From NCBI RefSeq assembly GCF_001748245.1, contig NZ_BDFO01000001.1, forward strand, positions 3,060,471 through 3,124,470: DNA of 64,000 nt, read 5' to 3'. The stretch comes from Oligoflexus tunisiensis. GTDB lineage: Bacteria; Bdellovibrionota_B; Oligoflexia; Oligoflexales; Oligoflexaceae. Position 1 is the stretch's first letter, and the number at the start of each line of letters is the position of its first letter. The position numbers were made by a program, and so were the translations under genes. The notes below the pieces were generated by a model. It ran no database searches, was not told where the DNA came from, and saw only the letters and a program-made list of their open reading frames with translations. Below are positions 51,335-62,200 of this stretch, one piece after another.

Positions 51335-53311
51335 TTAGGATGCTTTCTTCTCTGAAAGGTCGGGTGATTCCACGGTCGCTGAATCAAAGAGCTTCAGGAA
51401 ATACAGCCGTTTCGCAGCAGGGTCGTCGCGCACGGCGGCCTTGGCTGCCTCCAGATCGAAGAGTTGGAATGACTGACGCTGCTCCGGACTGAGACTGAAA
51501 TAAACCCGTTCCTGGAGGATGATGATCGAGGACTGCTCGTCCTCTTTCACGATGGCTTTGCGCATGCCCTCATAACGGGTCGCGAGAACGATGGCCTTGC
51601 CGTAGAGATCGTATTCCTTGGTCCCTGAAGCCGGATAGAAACCCTCGATGGATTCCAGGGCCAGTCCGACCCCGCAGGACAGAAGATCGGGATATTCCAG
51701 CCGGCGCGCCTCTTCATGGAAGATCCTCGCAAACTCTTGCGCGAGTTTCAGCGCATCCTGAGCCATGTGCCCGGTCAAGGATTTGAAAGGGTAGCCGACG
51801 CTGCAGAGGAAGCCGTCGCCCATTTCCTTGATGCGATAAGCGGCGGCCTTGAGTTCCACGCCGTCGTATCCTTCCATCATGATCTCACTGCAGCGCATGA
51901 ACACCTTGCGGAAGAATTCCTTGGCCTTCTCGTGCTGGATCTTGGAGCTGCTGATGATGTCGAAGCTGATCACGCAGGCTTCGCCTTGACTGGTCGGCAT
52001 GGTTTTCTCGATGGGCTCGCCATCGCCGATCATTTCGATCTGATGAGGGTAGACGATCTTCTTCAGCTGATCGAGCGTGTGGTGCTTCGATTCCACCGCG
52101 TCCAGCATGGTCTTCTGAATATTATTGTAGATCTGGGCGATGGACGCGGAGAAGCTTAGGATGAAGCCGATAAAACCAAGCGGCAGAAAGTAGATATACT
52201 TGCGCTCGACCATGAGGGACTGAATGATATCGAAGGTCGCAATTGCCGAGAAGAAGATCGCGCCCTTGAAGAGCCAGCCCGCCCCCACCCGTTTTCTGCG
52301 GACGGCCTGCAGCAGCGTATACATGCCGAAGCCGATGATGCCCAGGCTATGGATGCTGACGATCCAAAGATACTTGGACATGATGAAGAGGGACGTGAAG
52401 AGCAGGGGATAGATCAAAGCATGGCAGGCGATGCGGAACGGGAGCAGCTTCTTCGGATAGTCCTGATAGAAAAGGAACATGATCGACAGCTCGCATAGAG
52501 TGCCTACCAGGTAAAACGATACATACTCGATTTTGTAAGAGACCAGAAAGGGTATATCGAAAAAGGCATCGATCACGCGCATGCCTGTGAAGCTGGCACG
52601 TACGGAAATCGTGAAGCAAAGCAGAGCCAGTGACAGAGGGATGATGTCGCTTCGAATCATGGCGGTCACGAGGTGGAAGAGGCCGATCGCAAAGATCGCG
52701 GCGATCACGAAGGCATCCAGCAGGGTGTGCCTCTGAATATCCGCGGCCAGTCCCTTGTAAAGGCCGAAGCGAAGGGGGATCTTGATGCCCCCGTTCACAT
52801 GCTCATAGTTGGACACCCAGATGACAATATCATAGTGCGTCGCCGGTGGCAGTTGAATGACTCCCATCTTCCGGGAGGGCTTATGGGTCCTGGAATCGGT
52901 GCTGACGGTACCGGCTTCGAAGAGGAGTTTGCCATTCACCCACAGGCGTGTCGCGCTCGAGATGCCTGAGATGAAGAGGCCATAGTCATCTTCCACTGCG
53001 ACTTTGATTTGAGCGCGATAGGTTCCATAGCCAAAGGATTTGTGCCAGCTGGTCCAGGCCGCGGGCACCTTGAGGTGCTCAGTGACCGGCACGGTCTTCA
53101 CTTCCTCCGGATCGTAGAGGTGTTCCCAGTGGAAATCCCAGTCGCCTTCCAGGGAAACACTCTCCGTAATGCGATAGCGGGACCATTCCGTAAGATCGGC
53201 CCTTCCGTTTTGGATCGGTTGTGCGACCGCCAAAGCAGGAAGACCGCTTAGGAAAGTCAGGATTATAAAATGTATCCAAAAACCGGAACGCACCCTTCTT
53301 TTCTCCCGCAT
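51335..53311 (-). CDS. 7TM-DISM receptor with class III adenylate cyclase output
   Basis: The ATG at 53311 gives a signal peptide (HFIILTFLSGLPALAVAQ) and 658 residues; the frame runs 118 codons upstream without support. A galactose-binding-like extracytoplasmic domain (GDWDFHWEHLYDP to about residue 200) is followed by seven membrane helices (about 215-405), a linker with YPHQIEMI, and a class III cyclase. Metal ligands are Asp451 (FDIISSS) and Asp499 (KEMGDGF); base-selecting Lys495 and Asp568 predict ATP. The conserved Asn is Val575, with Arg579 kept, as in the cyclase at 7907-9820. The C-terminal RDDPAAKRLYF motif is also shared. The two are paralogues with different extracellular sensors. 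Confidence 0.86.
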   Translation of the reverse strand: MREKRRVRSGFWIHFIILTFLSGLPALAVAQPIQNGRADLTEWSRYRITESVSLEGDWDFHWEHLYDPEEVKTVPVTEHLKVPAAWTSWHKSFGYGTYRAQIKVAVEDDYGLFISGISSATRLWVNGKLLFEAGTVSTDSRTHKPSRKMGVIQLPPATHYDIVIWVSNYEHVNGGIKIPLRFGLYKGLAADIQRHTLLDAFVIAAIFAIGLFHLVTAMIRSDIIPLSLALLCFTISVRASFTGMRVIDAFFDIPFLVSYKIEYVSFYLVGTLCELSIMFLFYQDYPKKLLPFRIACHALIYPLLFTSLFIMSKYLWIVSIHSLGIIGFGMYTLLQAVRRKRVGAGWLFKGAIFFSAIATFDIIQSLMVERKYIYFLPLGFIGFILSFSASIAQIYNNIQKTMLDAVESKHHTLDQLKKIVYPHQIEMIGDGEPIEKTMPTSQGEACVISFDIISSSKIQHEKAKEFFRKVFMRCSEIMMEGYDGVELKAAAYRIKEMGDGFLCSVGYPFKSLTGHMAQDALKLAQEFARIFHEEARRLEYPDLLSCGVGLALESIEGFYPASGTKEYDLYGKAIVLATRYEGMRKAIVKEDEQSSIIILQERVYFSLSPEQRQSFQLFDLEAAKAAVRDDPAAKRLYFLKLFDSATVESPDLSEKKAS

Positions 53312-53510
53312 CGGCCCGGGTTTCGTATCGGTCAATCGCGGGAAATATCGAATCCTTGCGCCCGGAAGCCACGATTTCAGGGGATTCCCCCAACAGAAAA
53401 TTACCTGACTGTTATGCGGGGATATTATTGATAAATTGATCGTGCCTCGGCTTGAAAGCCAAATGATCCGATACGTACACCAAACACACGTATTCACTGC
53501 GGGAGGCGCA

Positions 53511-54626
53511 ATGCCGAGGCTTGCTTTTGCTGTTTTTCCAATTCTATTTGCAGCCATCTCCTGCCGTGGGTTAAAGCTGAAGGAAGGGCCTGTTTCACCC
53601 ACTGAAACGCCCGGGACGTCACAGCAGGTTGATTTACAGCCGACGGAACCCGCAGGCGAGCCCATTGCTCAAAGCGAGGACAGTAAAAAGGGTGATAAAG
53701 GTGATAAAGATGAGAAGGAGAAGGTGGCGCCTCCCACCAATATTGCTGGCGCTTATCTGCTTTGCGAACTGACCAAACCCATGCAGACTGGTGCGACCGA
53801 AGCCGCCGCGCGGTGTGCTTTAAGGGATGAGAAAAACAACAGCAAGGTCGATATCAAGACTCGATTTGCCAGCTCCAGCTGGAGTTATGAATTGCCGGTG
53901 GGCAGCAGTTTGAGCGTCACCATCACGGAGCTTTTAACGAGTCCTGAGTGGCACGTGAGCTATTCCATTCAAGGAACCGATGCAACGGTCCTGGCCGCGC
54001 AGATCGGAGCGATAAAATTTTCCTTGGACGCGCAGGACGCGGCTGGGGTCCGTTCCAAGGCAACCGACACGACCAGTTTACCCTTTATTCAGTGGGACTC
54101 TTTGGGCGGAAATCCTGTGCCGAGTCAGGCAGCAGCGGGAGGAACATGGATTGGCACGACGGCTATCCTTTATCTATGCCGCCTCCATACAGGGAACGAG
54201 ATCCTGCCGGGTAAACTCCTGACTCATTATAATGATCCCGGCAAATCCATCTGCTACTCGATCACGGCGGCTGGGAATGCCATCCAATCACAGAGTGAAG
54301 ATGCTCAGACCCTGCTCGTGCCCAACGATGTGCTCCTGATCAGTCAAGGAACCTTCGATGAATACTTTGAGTGGGTGCCGGCCGCGAATGGTCAGTCACC
54401 TGCGAATGCTTTTGTTACGGGACTGGATGCTCAGGGCCGACCTCTTTATTCCTGCCGCGGCGTACAGAATGATGGAGCGTTACCTGCCGATCAAACGCCA
54501 GGTGTTCTACGGCCGGGAGCGACGGGATGCGTCCATGAATTTCAGCTGGCCCTTCAATTTAGAAACAATTATCAGGTTCTCACCTGGAAAGCATCAGGCA
54601 CTATGAAAATTCTTGCCCGGCCTTAG
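53511..54626 (+). CDS. Lipoprotein of unknown function
   Basis: The ATG at 53511 follows a GGGAGG ribosome-binding site and gives a 371-residue lipoprotein (lipobox FAAISC). A Pro/Thr/Glu-rich linker ends in a lysine-and-aspartate cluster (KKGDKGDKDEKEK, about residues 55-72). Two similar beta-rich segments then follow. The first has YLLCELTKPM and CALRDEKNNSK; the second has YLCRLHTGNEILPGK, CYSITAAGNAIQSQ and YSCRGVQNDG. A DM9-like pattern (GG-WIGTTAILYLCR) suggests a carbohydrate-binding beta-prism, as in DM9 repeats, but I am not sure. It is probably a secreted or surface protein. Confidence 0.7.
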   Translation: MPRLAFAVFPILFAAISCRGLKLKEGPVSPTETPGTSQQVDLQPTEPAGEPIAQSEDSKKGDKGDKDEKEKVAPPTNIAGAYLLCELTKPMQTGATEAAARCALRDEKNNSKVDIKTRFASSSWSYELPVGSSLSVTITELLTSPEWHVSYSIQGTDATVLAAQIGAIKFSLDAQDAAGVRSKATDTTSLPFIQWDSLGGNPVPSQAAAGGTWIGTTAILYLCRLHTGNEILPGKLLTHYNDPGKSICYSITAAGNAIQSQSEDAQTLLVPNDVLLISQGTFDEYFEWVPAANGQSPANAFVTGLDAQGRPLYSCRGVQNDGALPADQTPGVLRPGATGCVHEFQLALQFRNNYQVLTWKASGTMKILARP

Positions 54627-54760
54627 ACAGGGCGCTGCGCTGAACCTTCGAAACCGAATGGCATGAACCAGCCATACGGATTTTCACGTCTTTACAAAAA
54701 TCCAAATTTATTGCATTGATCAGGATTCACAACTTCTTGAAAATTCTGTGGGAGCTCTAC

Positions 54761-55294
54761 GTGAAAAAGATTCTATGCTTATTTCTCACCATTTGTGGCA
54801 GTCCCTGGGCGTCAGCGGAAGTGATTCGCAGCAACTACAAGGAAAACCTTTGTCTAGCCGTCAATGATGATCCGGCAGCTGGCTGGCGAACGGATCGCAA
54901 CGTGGAAGTCGCGACCTGTGATGGCGACGATCATCAGCAATTTACCCTGGTTCCCGTTCAGCTTGATACCGGGGAGACGGTCCACAAATTTCAAGCGCTC
55001 GGCCAATGCCTGGATATTGATGCTGAAGCGACTGAACCGTGGACTCAGGGCAATAACGTCCTCGTCGCGCCTTGTGCGGACAGCATCAGCCAACAGTTCG
55101 ATCGGGTGGATATCGGTGAGGGATGGTTCAGCATTCGATCCAGGATCGACGGGCGCTGTCTTGATATTGATTTGAATACGGGGAATGGCTGGCGAACGGA
55201 AACAAACGTTCACCTTTGGCAATGCCATGAGGAGCCGAATCAATTATGGACCGTTCCGCTTCTGAATCCCGAGTCTCCTGCTCAAAATCCATAG
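54761..55294 (+). CDS. Secreted ricin-type beta-trefoil lectin
   Basis: I chose a GTG start at 54761, with GGAG six bases upstream, giving 177 residues and a signal peptide (ILCLFLTICGSPWASA). The rest is a single beta-trefoil. Three subdomains each have the CLD/CLA-type strand (NLCLAVND, QCLDIDAE, RCLDIDLN) and a Q-x-F/W ending (QQFTLV, QQFDRV, QLWTVP). Ricin B-type lectins bind galactose or other sugars. No enzyme domain is attached, so it may be a free sugar-binding secreted protein, or bind the same polysaccharides as the nearby glycosidases. Confidence 0.86.
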   Translation: MKKILCLFLTICGSPWASAEVIRSNYKENLCLAVNDDPAAGWRTDRNVEVATCDGDDHQQFTLVPVQLDTGETVHKFQALGQCLDIDAEATEPWTQGNNVLVAPCADSISQQFDRVDIGEGWFSIRSRIDGRCLDIDLNTGNGWRTETNVHLWQCHEEPNQLWTVPLLNPESPAQNP

Positions 55295-55351
55295 CGTCCC
55301 GGACGGCAGAACGTGGTTCTGCTGTCCAAAAATGAACAGCCCGGTGCGGCG

Positions 55352-55483
55352 TCACTTGCCCTTGGGAGCGTTGAGCTTGCTCTTGGCATCGCGCTCAGCC
55401 TGAGCCTGCTCCTGGGCTTTGACCTTGGCGTCATCTTTTTTCTTTTGGTTTTTGGCTTTGTCCTTAGGACTCTTGTCACCCAT
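55352..55483 (-). CDS. Small Lys-rich 43-residue protein
   Basis: The frame from the ATG at 55483 to the stop at 55352 encodes 43 residues starting MGDKSPKDKAKNQKKK and ending in LNAPKGK. Codon usage is coherent, with Lys, Ala and Gln repeats (KVKAQEQAQAERDAKS) that predict one long basic helix. Short MG/SDKSPK-type basic proteins are widespread in bacteria but without a known function. The ribosome-binding site is weak. It was below the usual length cut-off and was found by reading the sequence directly. Confidence 0.62.
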   Translation of the reverse strand: MGDKSPKDKAKNQKKKDDAKVKAQEQAQAERDAKSKLNAPKGK

Positions 55484-55641
55484 AGTTTCACCCACGGCTT
55501 TAATGATTATCATTCCGGAACACAATTTCAGGTTACTGACTCTTCGTCATAAAGGCAAACCCTGCGAGCGTTCCGGTTGGAGATAATTTTCTCATCAAAG
55601 TCTTAAGGTGACTGGAATGTGAGCATTTCCAGCTGATCAGC

Positions 55642-55995
55642 TCAGCAGCCGACGACGTCATCCACAACGATGTTGTTACGAAGGGCTCTCTGGCAGAGGT
55701 CTTCTGACGTTTCACAGCCCATGAAATGCAGCACAGCGGCCGCATCGCGGTTGGACTCGACGATGCGCTTGTTGCGATCTTCCGTCGCTTCAACAGCCTG
55801 CATTTTGCGATTCGTGGGAACGATCGACAAACGCACATTGTTCTGCATCGCCCACTCGGCCGCCATGGTTTCCGCGCCATGTGCCTGACCAAGAACGATA
55901 ATCGATACTTTGTGCCGTTGAGTGTATTCGCGAAGAGTCTTGGAGAGCAGTTGCTTATTCTGGAAGTCTTGGGATCCACATACAATAATCTTCAT
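55642..55995 (-). CDS. SLOG-family nucleotide-binding-like protein
   Basis: A 117-residue protein with a GGAG ribosome-binding site four bases before the ATG. It starts KIIVCGSQDFQNKQ and continues with SIIVLGQAHGAETMAAEWA, the pattern of the small YspA/cpYpsA-related SLOG domain (DUF2493). The G-S/G-A-H-G-A-E elements form a Rossmann-like pocket that in this superfamily binds nucleotide-derived ligands. No membrane segment or partner domain is present. Its substrate is unknown. It lies between the Lys-rich small protein and the giant kinase with no overlap. Confidence 0.78.
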   Translation of the reverse strand: MKIIVCGSQDFQNKQLLSKTLREYTQRHKVSIIVLGQAHGAETMAAEWAMQNNVRLSIVPTNRKMQAVEATEDRNKRIVESNRDAAAVLHFMGCETSEDLCQRALRNNIVVDDVVGC

Positions 55996-56235
55996 TCGGC
56001 TCCGTTCTTACGAAATTTCTCCTGGGGAGGAATTTATCGACACTAACAGAATTTGACTAAATTGACAAGCCTGGAATGCTGATCTTCTGCAGACGCGGGC
56101 TCAAAAAAAGGATTTTCACGTATAAATTGGCACCTCAGGAAGGGCGCTACCTCAAAAAGTAAGAGTCGATCTTCACGTTTTGCGCCGAAACAGTTGTGTT
56201 GAAGTCACAAGTGGCTGCGCTGCTTTCGGAGCCTC

Positions 56236-59200
56236 ATGATGATCCGTATTCCGGGCTACACAATCAAAGACGAGATTTTTGTTTCGAAGCATTCAAAAAT
56301 CCTTAAGGCCGTGCGTGAAAAAGATCAGAAGCCGGTGATCATCAAAGTCCTCGTCCAGCTTGAGAGGAGTGGGCACGAAAAAGCGGGTTTGAAGCGTGAA
56401 TTTCGGCTCCTGAATCTCGTGGATTCGCCCTTTGTCATTCAGGCCCTCGAATTTTTGGACAGCCCCCAGCTGGTGGCCATAGTCCTCGAGGATTTTGAGG
56501 CCATCGACACCGCCCGGTATATGGAAGCGAGGCCCTTTACAGTCCTGCAGGCGACCCGGATCGCACGTGCCACGGCTCAGGCGCTCGCCGCGCTGCACGA
56601 GAAGAAGATCATCCACAAGGACATTACCCCGCGGAATATTCTGGTTCATCCGACGACGCTGGAAACCAAAATCATCGACCTGGGTATTTCCTCGGAGCTC
56701 GAGCAGGAGAGCCAGGAGATCCCGACCGAAGGCCAGCTCGAAGGCAGCCTGCCTTATATTTCGCCGGAACAGACCGGTCGCATCTCCCGCGCCCTGGATT
56801 ATCGAACCGACTTCTATTCGCTCGGGATCACCTTCTTTGAACTGATCACAAGGCAGCCGCTGTTCACGGCCGCGGATCACCTCGGTTATGTGCATTGCCA
56901 CCTCGCGGAAAAGCCGCGGCGGGCGGATCAGGTGAATCCCAAGGTGCCACGGGCGATCGCCGATATTATCGCCAAACTCGTGACCAAGGATCCGGAAGGA
57001 CGCTATCAAAGCTCCTACGCTCTGATCGCTGACCTGGATCGCTGCTGTCAGGAATTGGAAAGCACGCAAACGGTGGCCGTCTTTCCCATCGCCCAAAACG
57101 ATATCCCGGAAAAGTTCACGCTGACGCAAAAGCTCCATGGTCGCGAGCAGGAACTGAGGGTTCTCCTCAGCGCCTTCGATACCGCCTGCCAGGGAAGCTG
57201 TGAACTCCTGCTCATCAATGGACGTTCGGGTATTGGGAAATCGCGCTTCGTTGGTGAATTGAAGGCCAGGATCTTCGAAAAGCGAGGCTTCTTCATCCAG
57301 GGCAAGTTCGAACAGTTTGCCCGTAATTCACCCTTGAGTACTCTGCCTTCGATCCTCACCGGGCTGGCCGAGGATATCGTGCGACGTCCTCAGGACGACT
57401 ACCGGGTCCTGCGGGAAAACCTTGTCAAATCCTTGAATGGCAATGGCCAGCTGGTCATCAACTTCGCCCCTGATTTTGAATCCATCCTGGGGCGGCAGCC
57501 GGATCTGCAGGAGTTGAATACGGAACAAAAGCAGGCTCGACAGCGGCTGACGCTGGTCAGTCTGTTCCGGGCCTGCGCGCAGCGCAACCATCCGCTGGTG
57601 ATGTTCCTCGATGACCTGCAGTGGGCGGATACTGCTTCGATCAGCCTGATCCGTGATCTGGTCCAGTCGAACCAGATTCGACACCTGGTTATCATCTGCG
57701 CCTGGCGTGATAATGAGGTGGACCCGGCTCATCCCTTCACCCGCATGATTCAATCGCTGGAGGAGGAGGGCTTTCAACCGGGCAGCCTGACCTTGGGTCC
57801 GATCGATCAGGATGCGGTCGCTCACCTTATTGCCGAGGCTGTGCATCGGCGCAAGGACGAGGTCGGCGATCTGGCCCGGATCATCCACACCAAGACTGAG
57901 GGCAGCCCGTTCTTCATCAAGGAATACCTCACCGATCTCTTCTATGAAAACCTTATTCATTTCGATCGTCAGAGTGGAAGCTGGCTGTGGGATATCGAAA
58001 AGATCAGAAGGCATCCGGTTCCGGACGATGTCGTCGCGTTCCTGATCGAGAAACTGAGAAAACTTCCGGCCGCCGCGGTCGAGGCGCTGCAGATAGCGGG
58101 CTGCCTGGGCAATGAATTTGACCTTAAAACGCTGGCGCTGGTGCTCGAGCGGAATCGCGCTCAGGTTCTCAGGGACCTTGAACCGGCCATCAAAACCGAT
58201 CTCGTGATTCCCCTCGACCGCCACTACCGTTATGTGTCCGATACGGAAGGTGAGTCCGATGCAAACGAAACGAACGTATTGTTAAAATTCCAGCACGACA
58301 GAATCCAGCAGGCCTCCTGCGATTCCCTGGATCCGCAGGTGAAACAGAAAACCCATCTCAAGATTGCCCGCATGCTGGCCGCGGACGCAGGTCGTGCGGA
58401 CAAGCCGGTGGAGCTCGCCCGGCATTACAGCGAAGCCCTTCATCTGATCACGACGCGGGAGGAACGGCACTTCGCCGTCAGAGTCCACCTGGAGGCATCC
58501 AGGATCGCAAAGAATTCCGCATCCTTTCAGGCGGCTTTCAATCTCGTCAAAGCTGCGGAAACCCTTCTGCAGGATGACACCTTTGAGACGGCCTATGAGC
58601 TGAAAAGCGCCACGCTGTTCGAACTCTGTGATCTGGCCTTCTTCACGGGCCAGGCGGATCTGGCCCAGGAGTATGGCCAGGAGCTCATCGCCAACGCAAG
58701 GACGGATTTGGAAAAGGTTCGCATCTTTGATCTTCAGATGACTCACTTCGAAGGCCTCTATATGCATCGCAAGGGGCTGAAGATCTTTGCGGAAGCCAAC
58801 AAGGTCCTCGGCATCAAACTGCCGGCCAGGCCCAATGATCTCCATGTTCTCCAGGAAATCATCAAGGTCAAGCTCGCTCTTCGCGGCAAGACGGATCAGG
58901 ATCTTCTCGAAGGCGCGGCCATCCAGGATCCGATGCTGCAGTACAGGATTCGCCTGCTGATCATCTGCTGCATTTTCCATTATTGGCAGAATGATAAGAA
59001 TGCCTCGCTCCTCTACGTTCTGAAGGCTATCCAGCTCTCCCTGCGCCACGGGCTGACGGCTGAGGTGTCCTACGTCTACGCAACCTATTCCATCCTCCTC
59101 CACTTTTTAGGTGACATGAAGGAGGCCAGGCGATTCGGTGAAGCGGCCCTGGCCGTGGCGGAGCGATATGAAGACCTGGCCTGGAAATCAAAAACCTATC

Positions 59201-62200
59201 TGCTCTATGAAGGCTTTATCTATTTCTGGCATTTCAACCAACGGCAGATCCTTCCTGTCATTCAAAAATCCAATGACTATGCCCTGCGATCGGGCAATAA
59301 ATTTTCCTTCCTGTCTTTCCACCAGCTGGCCAGCTATCCGCCGCTCAACCACGTTGACGATTTTATTACGACGGTGGACCAGCACGAAAAGGCCATCAAG
59401 GAATCCCAGAGCGCCGATATCATTCTGGGCACGCGCCTCGGCAAGGGTGTTTATTACAATCTGAAGGGACTGACGGCCGGGCCTGACAGTCTGGACTGGG
59501 AAGGTTACATTGAACAAAGGGATGGCAAATCCTTCTCGTCAGCAGCCTATGAAGCCATACCCAATATCTACAGGGCCAAGGTTCTCTATTTTAATGGTCA
59601 GATGGAACAGGCCTATGCCGAAATCAGGACCACCTATGGTCATCTGGCTCTGGTCGGGAATATCGAGGAGTTCTGGGCCCATTTCCTGTTTTTTCTGATC
59701 GGTGCCGCCCGATATTCTACCGTCTCCCCGGGGCAGAGGCTCGGCATCCGTTATAAGTTGGGCGTGATTCATGGAAAAATGAAAAAATGGGCCCGGCATA
59801 ATCCCGCCAATTTCCAGTATGCGACCCTGCTCTTTGAGGCGGAATATGCCCGGCTGCGCGGCCGGCCTTTTCTTGATACGCTGAGGCTCTATGATGCTGC
59901 CATAGCCGAAGCCCGCAGCTACTCCAAGGAAGTGGAATGCATCGCGGTCCTCACCGCGTTCCGTTATATCAAAGCGGTCGGGACGGAAAAACTCCAGGAC
60001 GTTTACCTGGCTCAATGCCTCAACGCCCTGCTGCAGTTTGGTGCCACGAGAGTTTTCAATCGGGTCAAGGACGAGCATCCGAGGATATATGCGCGGGCTG
60101 CGGCCCAGGGTCTTGTTCAGCATGCGGACGTTTTACCCGAAGACGGTCTGCCTCAATCGGTCTCCATGCTGTTGACCCAGAAAGATCTGACCATGACCAC
60201 GGCGATGGCCGGCAGGTCAGGTGGCATCAGTCTTGATCTCAATACGGTTATGAAGGTCTCCCAGTCGTTGTCATCGGAAATCAGTGTGAAAGGCCTTCTG
60301 TCCCGGCTGCTCGGATTTCTCGTGGAAAACTCCGGCGCCGAGAAAGTCCTTCTCATCACGATCGACGACAATGACCGGCAATTTCATGTTCGCGCCAGGA
60401 AGCTTTCCAAAGCCCATGCGGAGGATTTTGAACGGGAGAAGGCACGGAGCTGTCCTGCGCTCTCCCAGAAGCTGCTCGAGTCCTTTACCCGCCTTCCCAA
60501 AGCGGTCATTATCCATGATGCGCGGGAAGACAAGCACCTGAAGGACGATCCGTATATTCACGAAAACAAGGTGCTGTCCATTCTGCTAACGCCCATCATG
60601 CGCATGGGGCGCCTGGCAGGATTGATTTATCTTGAAAACAACAGCGTGCCGGGCGCGTTTAACAGCGAACGGGCCCGCATCGTCGATTTCCTGGCCTCGC
60701 AGGCTGCGGTATCGCTGGAAAGCGTCGAGCTTTATGAGCAGCTTGAGGAGAAGGTGCGCGAGAAAACCGAGGAAATCAAGCTGATCATGGCCAACATTCA
60801 ACAGGGTATCCTGACCGTGCATCCGGACAAAACTATCGGCGAGCACTATTCCAGGTATCTCGAGGATATCTTCGAGACGGAACAGATCTCAGGGCAGAAT
60901 ATCGCGCAGTTCCTGTTCCATCGCTGTGAGCTGAATGCGGATGAAAAATCGCAGTGCCTCTCCGTGCTTGAGGCCAGCCTTGGCGAGGACATTCTCAACT
61001 ATCAGATGAACCATGAGGGCCTGATCCCCGAACTGACATTCCATGGCAGGACGGGCCGCAAGGTTCTGGCTTTGGAATGGCACCCCGTGGCCGATGAAGC
61101 CCGCAGGGTGGAAAAGATTCTGGTGACCATCCGCGATGTAACGGAATTGAGAGCACTTGAAGGTGAAGCCCGCCTCGGCCGCGAAGAGATGCGGATGGTG
61201 AATGAAATAATGACGATAGGCCTTAAGCCCTTTGAAGATTTCCTGACGGCGGCCCGCGGACACCTCGACGAAATCGAGAGAATTCTGGGCGAATCCCGGC
61301 TCGAGACTCAGGCCATCAATCGGGCTTTTATCGCCTACCATACGCTGAAGGGAGCATCGCGCAGCCTGGGGTTGCGGCAGCTGGCCCATGAGGTTCATCA
61401 GGCCGAAGATTATCTTGCGGCCCTGCAGCAGGATCTTGTCAAGGTTGACCCCGAACGACTGCGACATGATTTGCGGGCTGTGCGCCAGGCCTTTGGGCTC
61501 TATGAAAACACGGCCAGGACGCGACTGGGTCGCAATCCGGAGGGCGGTTTGACAATGCCGATGATCAGCCGTTATCTGCAGGCTCTTGAGGGCCTGAATC
61601 CCGACAATTGCGACGAGGTGCGCGAGGAACTCTGGGACGGCCTGGCCCGGTTATACTATACGCCTTGTCACAAGCTTTTCACGGACGCGGTGGCGGAATT
61701 GCCCCGCCTGGCCAGAGACCTTGGCAAGGCCGAACCGATGGTGACCCTGCCGGATTCTGAGATCGCCTTCACACCGGAAGGTACCCGTCTGCTCAAGGAC
61801 GTGCTGATACACCTCGCTCGCAATGCCATGGATCATGGCATCGAGACGCCTGAAGTCAGGGCCAAGGCGGGCAAGCCGGGTCAGGGTCATCTGATGGTCG
61901 CGCTTGAGGCGGCCGACGATGGCACGCTCACGCTGCGCGTTCAGGATGATGGCCAGGGTTTGAATGTGGAAGCGATTCGGCGCCGGGGCTTTGAGAAAGG
62001 CCTGCTGGCCGCGGAGCCCGCACCCGATCTGGCGACGGTCTGCCAGCTCATTTTCCATCCCGGTCTTTCATCCAAGGAAACGGCCAATGACATTTCCGGT
62101 CGTGGGGTGGGGATGGACGCGGTCAAAAGTTATCTCGAGGATCATGGGGCCCGGGTTCGTCTGGAACTCCGCGAACCGAATGCGAGGGGTTATGTTCCCT

